64,000 nucleotides of DNA from Sclerotinia nivalis (lineage: Eukaryota > Ascomycota > Leotiomycetes > Helotiales > Sclerotiniaceae), in assembly GCA_029531795.1 (NCBI GenBank), contig JAPEIS010000001.1, positions 7,316,001-7,380,000 of the forward strand, in the 5' to 3' direction. Positions within the stretch are counted from its first letter, which is position 1, and the number at the start of each line of letters is the position of its first letter. Below, piece by piece: positions 45,794-58,493 of the stretch. A program made the translations under genes and the position numbers. The notes beneath the pieces are model-generated. The model did not search any database, was not told where the DNA came from, and saw only the letters and a program-made list of their open reading frames with translations.

Positions 45794-47167
45794 ATTGTGA
45801 TGCGAGATTTGAAAACTCCCAAGTTAATTATCACTAAATAAGTACTCCAGTATTTGTGTTCAGCTATTCTTTCTTTCATATATATTTGAAGGGATATAAT
45901 CATAATGTAAGGCACAACATAGAAATATTGACGAGAGTCTGACTGCAGTAGATCTGTTCCTCCATCTTTGTGGCAATTTTGAAAGATTCTCTTGTACGAA
46001 GTGATACCTGTAGCTAATCCATTCATAACATCAACTTGCTCTGTGAACGAGCAAGCTCGCATCTCATGAAAGCCATCAATAGCCCCTCACTGTCGAACAG
46101 CGGTCCCAACAGTCCCAACTATTGCAAACCCAGCTAGCCACTAATTACATGCCCTAGCAAAATCACTCTTCGCACGATTATACTCGTACATGTGTTTAAA
46201 GTCCCCAATCTCAAGCCCAAAACACTCCAAACCCATCTTCCCAAGCGCCTGCACCAACTGCGGAAAAACAGAACCTGATATACAACGACCCTCGACAAAT
46301 TTACTTCACTCCCGATTATGATTTGTGAATCTAATCATCCAATACACAAGACGAGACGTGGTTCATCACTCTAATCTTCTCATGAATTCATTCCTATGAA
46401 TGGGAATTCTTCAAAGGTGGAGTGGGAGCGGGATATCGATATAATCCATATTCGAATTCTGATGCACCTTTGAGGATAGAGTCCAGTATCTTGGGATCAC
46501 ATTCGTGACGGTGGGTTCTGGAGGTCAATGTAAAATAACATCTTCATGAACTTTTCAATTGTGCAGTTCACCCATTAAGTCTTTAATCCAGATGAGAGAA
46601 ACGAAACGATACGATCGTAATAGTATTTTGTATATAATAATTTTCTATAGCCATCAGAATGGCAAAATCGTAATAAGCTGATAGATTGAGTTTCTAAGGT
46701 ATTTGTGTGTTTCGATAATGAATAATATTGGGGAGGATTAAGAATGCATCGGGATTGTTGTCGGGGAGGGGCACATGGATAGTATCTTCTATGTGTAATT
46801 GTGTAATTATTCGCCTTCTTTGAATCCATCTGTGTATTGGAACATGGCTTGAATGCTGGTGATGTTAATATTATATGTTTTGAAGATGCCTGGAATGTTA
46901 ATTCTTTGGACTCGATATCGTTGGTACTTTTGTTGTTATTATTTTCCTGATTTTAATAATTGCTTTTCGGCCATATTTAATGAGATAATAGAGGTAAATT
47001 TTTAGAGTCAACGATGATAAAGTAATATGATTTAGTTGTAAGTTTGTGCTGTGATTGGTTTTTCAAAAATAGTGCGCTGTGTACAATCAACTAATCGAAG
47101 GAGCTAAAATTAAACCGCAGAAAAACCTGTACGACGCTAATACAGTACGATACAAAAATTAAACCAA
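45794..47167. other. Gene-poor stretch with a possible gene remnant
   Basis: On the minus strand near 46145-46285 a frame reads VFPQLVQALGKMGLECFGLE and ends in a stop after FARACN. Near 46420-46520 another reads RTHRHECDPKILDSILKGAS. They look like the last exons of an unrecognised or dead gene; no start or full splicing could be built. Confidence 0.3.
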
Positions 47168-48370
47168 CTACTTGAAGACCTGTCTCCTCACAACCTCATA
47201 TGATAAGCAATCAACCCATTCCCGCGATCTATTCCCAACCGAGGAGATATAACTTGGAGAGAACAAATCCTCCAACACATCACCTGGATTAGGTATAAGA
47301 TCTTTTGACAATTCTGCTTCCTCCAGAAATGGATCCTCAACATTGAGTAACCGTATTCCAAGGGGCTCATGGCCACGTAGCACAGTGACGATGCGATCAA
47401 CTGGATGTTGGCACGTGAGTATCTGCAACTCTTCGCATTTTTTCCTAATCGTATGGACATCACGTTCCTGGTATGGAGCCTTTGGTAGTGGCCACAGACC
47501 ATTTCTTTGCGCGCTTCGAAAAAGGGAGCTTCGACCTTTTGCAACACAATATTCCTTATCCTCTTCCACGCAGTGGCACCGCTTAGGTGCTTCTCCATCA
47601 TGTTGTATCATCATTTTGATCACGTTATCAAAGCAGAGTCCGATTTCCTGTTGACGTGCTTCTTCGATTTTAACTGTGTTCCGTTAGCTAATTGAAAGTC
47701 TGCAGGATTATAATATAAACTTACTGTAAACAGAATCTGGTATAGGTAAGAACACATTCATTTCTTCGAACTCTTCTAGTGTTTTTTGGATGGAATCAGG
47801 AGTACCATACTTCACAAGAAATTTTGTGTACTTGCTGAAAACATCATCCATTTTAAACACCCACGCAATACAGATCCATTGAAAAACAATGAAAGCATTT
47901 TCATTTAGAAAATTATCTCCATCAGATAATGTATCCGTATGTAGCAATCTACTTCTCCATTCCCGAGCGATAAATTGAAATGCCCCATTCAAGCGAATCT
48001 GGTATTTATCAAATACGATTGTGAGCTCGGTGAAAGTTGGAAGATCTATAGTCAAAGGAATGGAACTGTAGTCTTTCAAGCAATCACTATGAATAAGATT
48101 GAGTAACATATTCATAGCGGCTGGATTATCGTCATCGAGTGGAACCTCCACTCTACCAGTCCTTTTCAAGGTCTCTCCTTCCTGAAATCTTCCGTCTAAC
48201 ATGGCGTTGAACACTGGCGAAGCTTCCATCATCTCTTTTGAGGAAACTACGATGTGATTCATCTTTCCCTTTTCTACTTGGCAGAGATAAGGGATGGTGG
48301 AAGTGTCTGATACGGGAGGCAAGACTAAAGTCAAGTCACCGTCTTGTTGAATGATAACTTTATTCGCCAT
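47168..48370 (-). CDS. BTB/POZ domain protein 1
   Basis: Two exons, 47725-48370 and 47168-47673, with a 51-nt intron (phase 1), encode 383 residues. It begins MANKVIIQQDGDLTLVLPP, followed by the BTB core: FKV-like strand HIVVSSKEMMEASPVFNAML, then GRVEVPLDDDNPAAMNMLLN and IVFDKYQIRLNGAFQFIA. This layout is that of the large fungal BTB family in which the domain senses self or Cullin partners. The C-terminal part (exon 2) has GRSSLFRSAQRNGLWPLPKA and a Cys pair near the exon start but no named domain. Fungal BTB proteins of this kind are mostly of unknown role; a Cul3 adaptor function is possible but not shown. It is a paralogue of the next BTB gene. Confidence 0.8.
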
Positions 48371-50858
48371 TGTTGTAGTGATTAAATTGCGATATATTCC
48401 GTATAATTTTGGAAATGCAAGATACGAAAGTTTTGGTTTGAAGACGGAGATGTAAGATGTAAAACTTTGTATGAAGATAAAGTGTAAGATGTAAAGATTT
48501 GATGTGAAGATGAAGAAAGAAATGAAAGAAAAACAGGAAGAAGGGTCCTTTTAAGAAGAACCAAAAACTGTGCGTATTACTAGAACTGTAGAGCATGACT
48601 ACCTTTAAGCTTCACAAAATTAGAATCTAGCACCTCATCCAGCGATTGAATGGCGTAGATTGCAGTCCAACGATAATAAGCTCTTGAGTCTTGACTGCAT
48701 TTGGAATATTAGGACACCATTACCATTACAATTGCGTTATTGGAAAATAGATCCCAAGACTATTGAGTGATATTTCATTTCATAGAAATCTGTCCCTTTC
48801 ACCTCTAATGGTTTCGAGACTGCTCTACTATTCTACCAGCTTATAATACGTCATTGAAATGTATCACCTGCACACTATACCTCTGTCAAATTTTCTTAGT
48901 CTCTTAAGGCAAAATTCGGAGTAGCAGTGAAGAAAAGCCTAGTATAATGTATACACACAATGCCTAACACTTCTTCGCCATCACATTGCCTTCCACGACG
49001 AAGTGTCTAACATCATTGTACTATCTTACAAAGACTTGTAAGTCTAATACCTTGCGAAAGGAGTACAGGAGGTATTTCTATTTTATCACTAATCTCCGCG
49101 ATATAAAGACTTCACGTCTATTCATTGAATTAATCCCCCCAGGAGTATATTAAACCAAACCCAAAACCCTCAATCACAACAAAATTCTCCCCTCTCACCT
49201 CTCCCCCCTCCCCCTCCCCTTCGCTCAAAAAAAAAACCAGCCATCGCAATCTTCCCCCGCATTACTCCCTCCCAAACCCAGGATTCCATCAAAACAGTCA
49301 TAAACTAGTGTGGAACTAATAGCCCTACCAACACACCAGAGCAACCCTAAAACTTTTAGCACCCTTAGTTATCATCTAGTCTGCGCAAGCCCTGACCCCA
49401 AAACAGAAAATTAAGCGAAGATTTCACTTTTCCCCCTCATTCATGCGGGGAAAAGTTTGCAGCTCGTGTATGGTGTTAGTGCATAACATGGCCGGTGCGA
49501 TTTTAGCGGGATATATAGTTTCACTTGCGCAATAATGATAAACCAACCCTTTTTACATCTACAATCTGAATTTTTCATGGTGATCTACGTGGGGAAATGT
49601 TCTTGGGGAATTCCTGGCTTCCGGATTATGATTCTAGATCCAGTATTCTCGGATTATATATTAAACTATTCAAATTCGATCTGCCAGGAACCCAAAAATT
49701 GAAAATGTACCGAACCAATGACGTATTTTAAGCTTCACTCTTACAATTCGATATTCTTTTCCTCGTTGTTCCTCCGGTCTGCTATTTCTAGCAGATACTC
49801 AACTACGAATAAATTCTATATTTCCGTCGATTTATGATATGCATGCTTTTACAGTCTCACGATCAAGTACTTGATCAAGACACGTTTCCGATAAAATCAA
49901 TAGATTTTTGATATATCGAAGGCGTGATGAAGCTAGAATACATTAGCTCCCGGATACGGATATAATATATTGATTTTATGATTTGGGGGTTGTTAGCTTC
50001 AGATTTCGGAATTGTGGGTTAGTTTTAGAGTTATAGATATCCACTTTATCTAGTATTTATTTGCTTAAACGTTTTATCATTGATAGGACTTCATGACCGG
50101 TTGAAGAATATTTTATTTATTCATTCTCGTATATATATTCTATATTTATTTTGTAAATTTAAGAACTATCTATATATAGCTATTGAAAGATAACAATATC
50201 CAATATCCAATATCCAATATCCAATATCCAATATCCAATACCACTACCCACTATCCACTACCCGCCACCCACTATCTAAAGTACCTCCCTCCCCCTTTTC
50301 TCCCTTCTACCATCCCCATCATCCCCAATCCCATCCAAACCACCAAAACGCTACAAAAAAAACAAGGATCCTTCTCAACAGCCACTAAATACTGAGATGA
50401 GAGTATACGATATATCCACATGATACTCCATAGTAACAATCCATGCGAGTTTCATATACATCCTCCGCGTCTTTATCCAATCTACCAATTTCTATCCAAG
50501 AAGAGAGAGAATTCAAGACGACGCAGCTGCGTCTCAGACCGTGATAGAAATAGCGATTGGAATATTTGATATTCCTCAATTTCGAAACGCAGGTTGAATC
50601 AACGATAGGTCGCTAGTAGTACTAGCGAAAATTTTGATGTACTGTATGACCGTGAGCAGTGATGGCATATCTTATTCTCAGCGTGAGAAATTGAAGATAT
50701 CCTAGGAATGGAATATCAATGAATAAAGATATCCATATATGAGATAAAACTTCAAGCCCAGAAATATACCAAATAAACAATCGTGACGCCGTCCAATCAT
50801 CCAAATAAGCATAATAAAATCATCCAACAGCCCTCAACCCCAACCCTAATCTGAAAAT
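48371..50858. other. Gene-poor stretch between the BTB paralogues
   Basis: 2.5 kb with promoter of BTB protein 1 on its left. A pyrimidine-rich CCTCCCC patch lies at about 49190-49220 and a heptamer array at 50194-50240. No gene was supported. Confidence 0.5.
50194..50240. repeat. (CAATATC)6.7 heptamer array
   Basis: Six perfect CAATATC units and a five-base partial unit, followed by degenerate CCACTA-type repeats. Confidence 0.95.
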
Positions 50859-52341
50859 TTAAACCAATCCCAAAGAAACCTTAAACCCATTAAGTTCCAG
50901 CCCACCCAAACTCTCCTCAATCGGCATCATCAAATCCATCAACACATCCCCGAAAACATGTTTCGTCTCTTTCATCTCCTTGTCTGGATGAGGATTACAC
51001 AATAGTACCACTTCACACCCATTTTTGATCTCGAAATTTTGGTAACTATCGTAGATACTTATGAATGAATGGCCCGTGTATGGTGCTTCTGGGAGTGGAT
51101 AGAGATTATGGTAAATAGCTTCTTTGATCAACATTCCCAAGACCATGGCGTCGCATTGTTTGTTATGTTGGGGGATCTGATCTATGGCTAGGTGTGTAGG
51201 GCGACCTCGACAAACGAGTGTTGAGGTTTGGTAGGTTTCTATTGTATCTCTGAGGGCGAATATTGCTTCGTCAAGAGCTCTGATTCGGTCTTGCTCGATA
51301 TTATCTGAAAAATGATTAGCTCAAAAGTTCCACCGCTCGAAATTGAGTTTACCTACCAATAACGGTACTAGGAACAGGAATATCCCAAGCAGAATCCGAA
51401 ATCATTTCCGACAAACTCTGCGTGCTCTCCTGTTGAAATATCCTCGTCATAGCCGTAAAATCCCGACTCTTTTCAAAAACCCAAGAGATACAAAGCCACT
51501 GGAGACAAACCTCCGTCCCATCCTCCGCCATCGTAGACGGAAACTTCTTTTTCGCATGCGAAATCCACATATCGGAATATATCTGCACAGCTTCGTGTAA
51601 CCTATATTTATCCACCAAAATAGCCAGATGCGTAAGTAAACTGAGTTTAACCTTTCGAGGGACATCTTTATGATGACAATGAACGATATCCACTAGTATC
51701 CGCATAGCTTCCGGATCATCATCTGGTAATGGAACTTCGACTTTTCCATGAGCTTTCATAGCATATCCATCCTTGAAATTACTCCATTGAAGCATAGCCT
51801 TAAAAACCGGCGAAACGAGAACCATATGTTTGGATGAAACCAACATATGTATTTCCTTCAATTCCTTCTGTTTCTTTTCCTTATCCGCATCTGCATTATA
51901 CGGATCTTCTTCTACCGTCTCCAAAACCTCGGGCACCTCCCCATCTGTCCCCATCTCCATCCCAATCCCCGAATCATCAATCGGCACCACCGCAAGTGCC
52001 GCAATATTTCTCTTAGTACACTTCTTCCGCTCATTCAGTATCAATAATAAATCACCATCCGGATCAATCGTAACGCGTTCCGCCATTTTCCTTCTTATCA
52101 TCGCTTTCGCACACGATTTATGTTCCAGCCTTAATTGATTCTCATCTCCTTCTGCTTCTTGATCTGCTGTATCCGCAGTATCCGTAGCATCATATTCTTC
52201 GAAAACTTCTTCTTCCACCGATGGTTCATGAATATATTTAACGCGTTTATTGCGATGACCTTGATTTGAAGATTTCTGGCCCTCGGGAAATTGTTGCGGG
52301 AAAAGCGCGCGGAGAAATCTGGGTTGGAATGCGTTGGTCAT
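50859..52341 (-). CDS. BTB/POZ domain protein 2
   Basis: Two exons, 51357-52341 and 50859-51304, with a 52-nt intron in the same phase as in paralogue 1, encode 476 residues. An N-terminal extension of about 86 residues (MTNAFQPRFLRALFP, acidic DATDTADTADQEAEGD) precedes MAERVTIDPDGDLLLIL, which lines up with the start of paralogue 1. The BTB core reads IHMLVSSKHMVLVSPVFKAML, abbreviated here by position 163-183, then GKVEVPLPDDDPEAMRILVD and LAILVDKYRLHEAVQ. WLCISWVFEKSRDFTAMTRI parallels WICIAWVFKMDDVFSKYTKF of the neighbour. The C-terminal half continues NIEQDRIRALDEAIFALRD. An internal start at the MAERV methionine is possible. Function is unknown. Confidence 0.8.
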
Positions 52342-53139
52342 TGATACTCGTGAATGTTAGATGGAGTGTTTATTGAAAGGAAATTGAAAACTTACCGTTC
52401 GCTATGCATTGGTGTATTGGATATTGCGTATTGGATGGTATGCATACCTTCTTTTGTTTGTTTACTTTGGAGAAAGATTTGGTAGTCTTGTTGTGTAATG
52501 AGGGTTAGAGCCTTGCAAGGTGGGGTTTCAGGGATCAGTTGGGATGAGTTAGGGATGAGCTTTCTAGAATTATAGAAGCTTTTAAGTTGCACTTTCTACA
52601 GGAAAGGTACACTTTCTGTATTCCGCCAAAAAAGCAACTGGTAGACGATGAATGTCAAGCTTTTCGAATCATAAATCGAGCATTTTTCACATCAAAAATG
52701 GTGGTTCACAAACCGAATAATGCCACCGATCCCGCATTTTCAAGCTCGTACCATCGAAAGACTCTTTGCTTTGTGAAGCTAATTTGACGGGGCAACCGGG
52801 CAAAAATATAGATCCGAGAGCCCCGTAAATTTAGCGGTTGGATTATGCATAGAAAGAAGCTTTTTGCATTAGATTTTGTGGTCTACCTAGTACTTAAAGA
52901 CTCGACCCTAGCTTTGTGTTGAACATGATGAAGATGCGCACTTCTAAAATTGGGTGCTTATGGAAGAGCAGTATTTTCCACTGATCTCAATTTCGGAATT
53001 GTGTTCCGGAGCAGATTATCACAATCTGGCCAAGATACTAGGTAGAAGCTTGTTTCTTCATCATGTATTTTGATATGCAGAGAAATATATCTAATATCTC
53101 TTTAACCACAGATCCTACCAACTTGCGCATCACCCAAAA
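52342..53139. other. Intergenic region
   Basis: Promoter of BTB protein 2 on the left and 3' UTR of the minus-strand symporter on the right. No gene seen. Confidence 0.5.
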
Positions 53140-55010
53140 TCACAAAACATATCTAAACGTAGGCCCATCATTCTCATCCCCAACACCCGCACCAATCTTC
53201 TCTCCTGTCTTTGGATTTTCACCCACCACATTCCCATTAGCATCTCTCCTACCCACTTCACCATACTTCTTATCCAATCTCTTATTCTCCCAGTTCAGGA
53301 GCGTTCTCAAGGCAAGAGCCAAAATCCCATTAAAAATCATAAAAGCAGTGCAAACCCACATTCCCTTGCGATAGTATGGAGCATCTTCAGTAGGATACAT
53401 CCTCGTACCAAGAAGAGGACCACATTGACCGACAATATTGAGAATTGCAATACCAGTACCACGCTTCGTGTCTGAGCCTTGATTATTTAGGACCCAGGGA
53501 AGGATATTAGCAATAGCGGGGAAGATACCCGCCGCAGCGAGGCAAACCCCAGTGTACCGAGGACCAACCGAGGAGGTGGTAGCCTGTGAGCGTACGTCAG
53601 CATGAACTTTATTAGATAAGATATTTGAAATGGTGATATTTACCAGTAGAATATATCCGATGGCACCAACAACGGACAGGCACATGAGCACGTAACCACG
53701 TTGTTGAGTGCGATCAGCAACATAAGCCGAAAGGATGACGACAAGGAACGCGAGAAAATATGGTGGAGCGGATAAACCCTGAGCATTGATGGAGGAAAAG
53801 CCCATCTCGTTGAGAATAGTGGGGAGGAAGACGGGGAGGGAGCTGAATGAGACATTGCATGAGAAATACATGAATGCTGTGAGATAATTCTAATTATGCC
53901 GTTAGAGTTTAAACCTTTAGGGGGGGGACGTAAGATGAAACGTACTTTAGGATCCACAAGAGCGGCAGCAATATCAGCCCATTTAACACCTCCAACACGT
54001 TCTTCCTCTGCGCCTACTTGTCGCACACCTCGTGCTCTGGCGACTGCTCTCTCTTCTTCATTCAAAAAGCTTGCTTTCTCAGGACTATCGGGCAACACAA
54101 AGTATGTCAAAATTCCGGTAGCCACACATGGTAGACCCTCAACCAAAAATAGAAGGCGCCAATTGGCAATCGCAGCATGTCCACTGGTGATACCATATGC
54201 TAATGCACCTGCAAAGCAAGTTGCCAAGGGTGCAGCACTTAAGAATAGTCCAATTCGTATGCCGATTTCGTGGCGCAGGTAGAAGAAGGATAAGAGGTAT
54301 GGAATACCGGGGCCATAACCCGCTTCGAAGAATCCAAGGAAAAATCGAGCTGCCATCATACCAGACCATGATTGCGTAGCTGATTGAAGAGTGGCGACCG
54401 TACCTGCGACATCGGGAGGTTAGTAGTTGCATAATTAAGAATGTCTCCGAAAAATTGAGTAACCAAAATGGCAGGATGTAAAGAGAGTGCAGATAATAAA
54501 AATGTCTAAACACTAATGAAAATCAAGCAAAATGGAATGAAGTAACTCACCCCACCCAACCACACAAAAGCAAGCCCATACGTGTGGAGGAAGGACCTTC
54601 CACATCAAAGCAAACCATTCGAATACGATGTATGAAATATAAAAGATTGTCAACAGCCATTCGTATTCAGAGCTAGAAATGCCGAGCTCTTTCGTCATCC
54701 CAGCAGTTTTAGCATTGCTATTGTAGTGTTAGAAATATTGTAGCGCTCCTCATCTCAAGTCTCCGACATACCCAATATTTGATCGATCAAGATATGATAG
54801 AAGATCTGTAAAAAAAAATCAATTAATCTCTGCAAGTAGACTCCAGGCATGTTGCTTACACAATAGCATCACCAATGGAATGAGCCTTTTGTCCAACTTT
54901 CGCACCACTCTTTTCTCGATCTCAGGATCTATGTAGTATCCATTTTGAGCCGAGGGGGCTTCACGAGCAGCTTCGAGTTGAGCAACTTCTGGCTTTTCAG
55001 ACTCGATCAT
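53140..55010 (-). CDS. MFS anion:cation symporter, Dal5/Tna1 (allantoate permease) type
   Basis: Six exons: 54860-55010, 54772-54805 (34 nt), 54551-54717, 53946-54403, 53644-53889 and 53140-53583, with introns of 54, 54, 147, 56 and 60 nt, all in phase, giving 499 residues. The N terminus ends EKRVVRKLDKRLIPLVMLLY, then LLSYLDRSNIGNAKTAGM, the signature of fungal ACS-family symporters. RFFLGFFEAGYGPGIPYLLS and YLRHEIGIRIGLFLSAAPLA follow, and the central loop contains DSPEKASFLNEEER. Twelve helices are expected in the plasma membrane. Relatives import allantoate, nicotinate, pantothenate or biotin precursors with protons; the substrate cannot be read here. The acceptor of exon 5 is the AG at 53891-53890, giving NYLTAFMYF; a later AG at 53879-53878 would drop four conserved residues. 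Confidence 0.9.
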
Positions 55011-58000
55011 TTTTATTTGCAGTCGTATGAAAAGAATTGAGATGTCCAAAAGATGAAATGGGTTTGCTTGAAGAAGAACAACAGACCGGTCATATGCTGT
55101 GTTACTTCTTCGGACTCGCTACACCAATAGTAGGTAGTAGTTGGTCAGCGCAACACGAATTCCCGTGCAATTGAAAGACAGGTCGGTCTTAGGAAGTACA
55201 AAACGTTGTAAAATGAGGGGTAAAAAAAGATACGTAGATACTCGAGTACTCCATCTTCGTTTTATCCATATGTACGGGAAAATATTTAAACGTTTGTAAC
55301 GTCACATTGATATATTGACGGGAACCCATAGGCGATTTATTTCCATGTTGAGCTACAAACATGGGGTTCTTGGCAAGGGGACCCCCGCATTCGTGGGGAC
55401 TCCGCGATTTTCATTCGTGGGAAATGCCATTCCCTGCAGAAATATATATGGCTGTCCGCTGTAGAACGATATCCGCACAACTTCATTCGTTGAATATGAA
55501 CGAGTTCCGCACACTTGGGTCAGCCTCAGTGTCAGTCTACACGGCAAGAACCAACAGATGTCAGCGTTGCATTGTTCATCCCGTTACGTACGAAAGAACA
55601 AATCAAATCGGCGCATGATGTTCGTGAGATTATGTAGCTGGTAATAGCATGAAAGAAAGTGCCGTGTTCAAGATGTATCCTCGTTATTGATCTGATTATC
55701 ATTAGGTGATGTTCCGTAGGATATTCGGATTTGCACCACTAAGTATCAATACAGCATTGCTGTGCCTCCGGAAAAGTATACCGTGCTACACTACATGAGT
55801 ACTCGCAACGACTTGGTAGAAACATTCAAGTATAACAGTAGTCCAAAGTATCGCTCCGCGGAGCTTAAAAGCTAAAAGCTTTCTTCTTCAATTTCCACTT
55901 CTGCTCACTCACTGTTGGTTTTCCCGCTGCAAATCAAGCAAGCTCCATTGGATCGCGTAAACATCGGATAATGGGGCGTTTACAAAAGTTTTTGTGTTCG
56001 TCCCGGAAGAAATTGCAACCATTACTAATAAAATCGAAATCGAAGTACTCAGTACAATATTTGGGAAAAAAGAAAAGAAAAGAAAAGAAGAGGAAACCCC
56101 GCGTGGAGCCTTTCGGAATTTTTAACGGCGGCGGATATTGAAGTACATATATACTGTAAGGGACGCGGAACACATCTGGTCTTTCATTTCTTGGCATAAA
56201 AGTTTTGTTGGAGGGACGCCAAGAGTCAAAATGTTCATAGTTCTAGCTTACATGTTATTCTCCTCTTGGCAGCCGTGAAATCCAACAATGAGGATATACT
56301 TATCCTCGAAACCAGCGGTAAGAGATTGGGAGGGGTCAAAGTAAATGATTGAAAAGGACTTCCTGCCAATTAGAATCCCATGCTGATGGGTAAGCAAGGC
56401 CAACACTCGGGACTCGGCTCCGCACTCGAGAATAATTCCTCAATGTAACGCTGGAGATCCGACTGAGCCGTGATCTGCTGCAAGAAGATTTGGTTTATCC
56501 TGGTACCGTTCAATCTTGGAATTAAATGACGTTCTAATATTCAGGAATCATCAATGGTAGCGGCACAGCAAAGAGGGGAAAAAGTTGAGTGAGTGATAAG
56601 GGGTAATGAAACATAAATAGATTTGATAGACTCAGTACTAGGACAGGCCTTCTTCTGGCGACAGGAACCCCTCTTAATTGGACTTTCTTTAATGTCAAGT
56701 TGTAAAACTTCTGAGGTTGTCAAATCGATACGTAAGAAAAAATGTATGTGTATTCTCTCTTGGAAAAGAATTGAACACCGCGTCTGCATATCAATAGTGT
56801 TTTGGAATGATCTGCGCATGTGGTGAATAGGGTTTTCAAGACTTGTGCTATTTTTAACCCCTTTTTTTTTTGGTGACGACAAGACGTTCGCCATTTTTCT
56901 CCTGATCTAATCATCACACCAAAAGTCTCAGCCACAACCTCTCATCTTCTGGAGGAAATACATACTAGGTTAGTTGTAAAGTTTTGATCTTCGCGATTCT
57001 TTTATCTCAATCATGGCCGAGTGTCTTGTGTCAAAAAAAAGAGCAACCTTTTTCAAACATAACAAGCGCAAGCAAGACACAGCCACTCATATAGATGGTG
57101 CTCTTCTTTACCATACTCTGTACTCGGCGGCTTAGTAGTGTTTCCACCATATGAAATTTGTCAACCTAGGTATCTGTAAATATCCTTGGCCGGTCTTGGA
57201 CCTTTAATGGGCTCCTTCTTGGCTCCTTGACCAGGGCTCTTGAGAGAGAGGATTTGAGAGGGTTGTGGTTAGGAACCACTCCTCACCAACCGGAAAATTG
57301 TTATATGCTCAATTTCATCTAATACAAATCGATACAGATGTTGCAAGAATTGTTTCAATTAAGAGATTTCATGTTTTATTAGACACACCAATTTTAAGTG
57401 ATTCACTCTAGATCTCTAGATCTCTATGGAGTAGACGAATAGTCTTGTCCATAATACGAGAAATTAAAAACCGTAAGAGAGAGGGGAAAGAAATCATCGG
57501 ATCGGAAGCAAATATTTCAAAAAGACCGATATCAAAGACCCTGTTGATTTTTTCCTTTCCATGTTGATGTTCCTTCGGCAGTGCAAGCTTGGTAGATCCT
57601 TGGCATAACATCATCCATCACAGATTTCACACCTTGCATTGCATGTGAAATACTGCCCTATCATTTTTTTTGGATAGCTCTACCAACAACCTACCTCCTT
57701 CCTTTTTTCAGCTCAGAGCCTCAGAGAGAATCAGCTGCAGATGAATTGTCTTTATTCACCACTAGTTGCTTTATATAACCTAATCATTTGTCTACATATC
57801 GACCGCAGCTTCGGTATTCACGGAAGTACTACATAGGTACGTAGGTACGTACGCATACAAAAGGACCCTGAAATTGAAACAGGCCAAAAAAGCTTTTCAA
57901 TAAGATTCGTTACTTGCCCCAACTTGTTTGTCTATTTGCACCGCCGAAAAATTCCGTTTGTTTCTTGCCGCCCTTCCTTCTACCTCAATCTAATATCAAA

Positions 58001-58493
58001 GAAATTCGCAACTGGCATATACAAAAAATTACTCTATATGACATGAAATTGGTGTATCTTTCACAGGGAATCGACTCAATTAAATAGAATCTCGGGAAAG
58101 ATCTCCAAGGGACATTAACTTCATCTATCAGTCCCAATCCATTCTTCATCTTTATCCACTTTCGAAGAAGAGAGAATCCACATCACCGCTGCTGCCGCGT
58201 AATCTTCCTTTACCATTCGAAAAGGGTTTAAACGACTCCATCTCAAACCAAATCATCCCCGTCCACGCTGCCACATCGAACCAAATTACGCACAATCCTC
58301 ATTCCCCACATACCGAAAGTGCACAAATTCAAACATCCACGCAAGTAAAACCCTTCATGGGGATATCTGGTACCCATCAAAATATGAAAAAAATATAGCC
58401 TGCAAGCAAGAAGAATTATATACACAGGTCTCCACTTTCGCAGATCCTCCCTATTCGGTTTTTATTCAAGAGTAAAGGAGGACGTCTCACAAA
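55011..58493. other. Large gene-poor stretch upstream of the DUF gene
   Basis: About 3.5 kb. Promoters of the symporter (left) and of the large fungal protein (right). An AGAAA-rich run lies near 56070-56090. The sequence from about 57650 to 58490 is pyrimidine-rich and resembles a long 5' leader. ORFs here look random. Confidence 0.5.
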
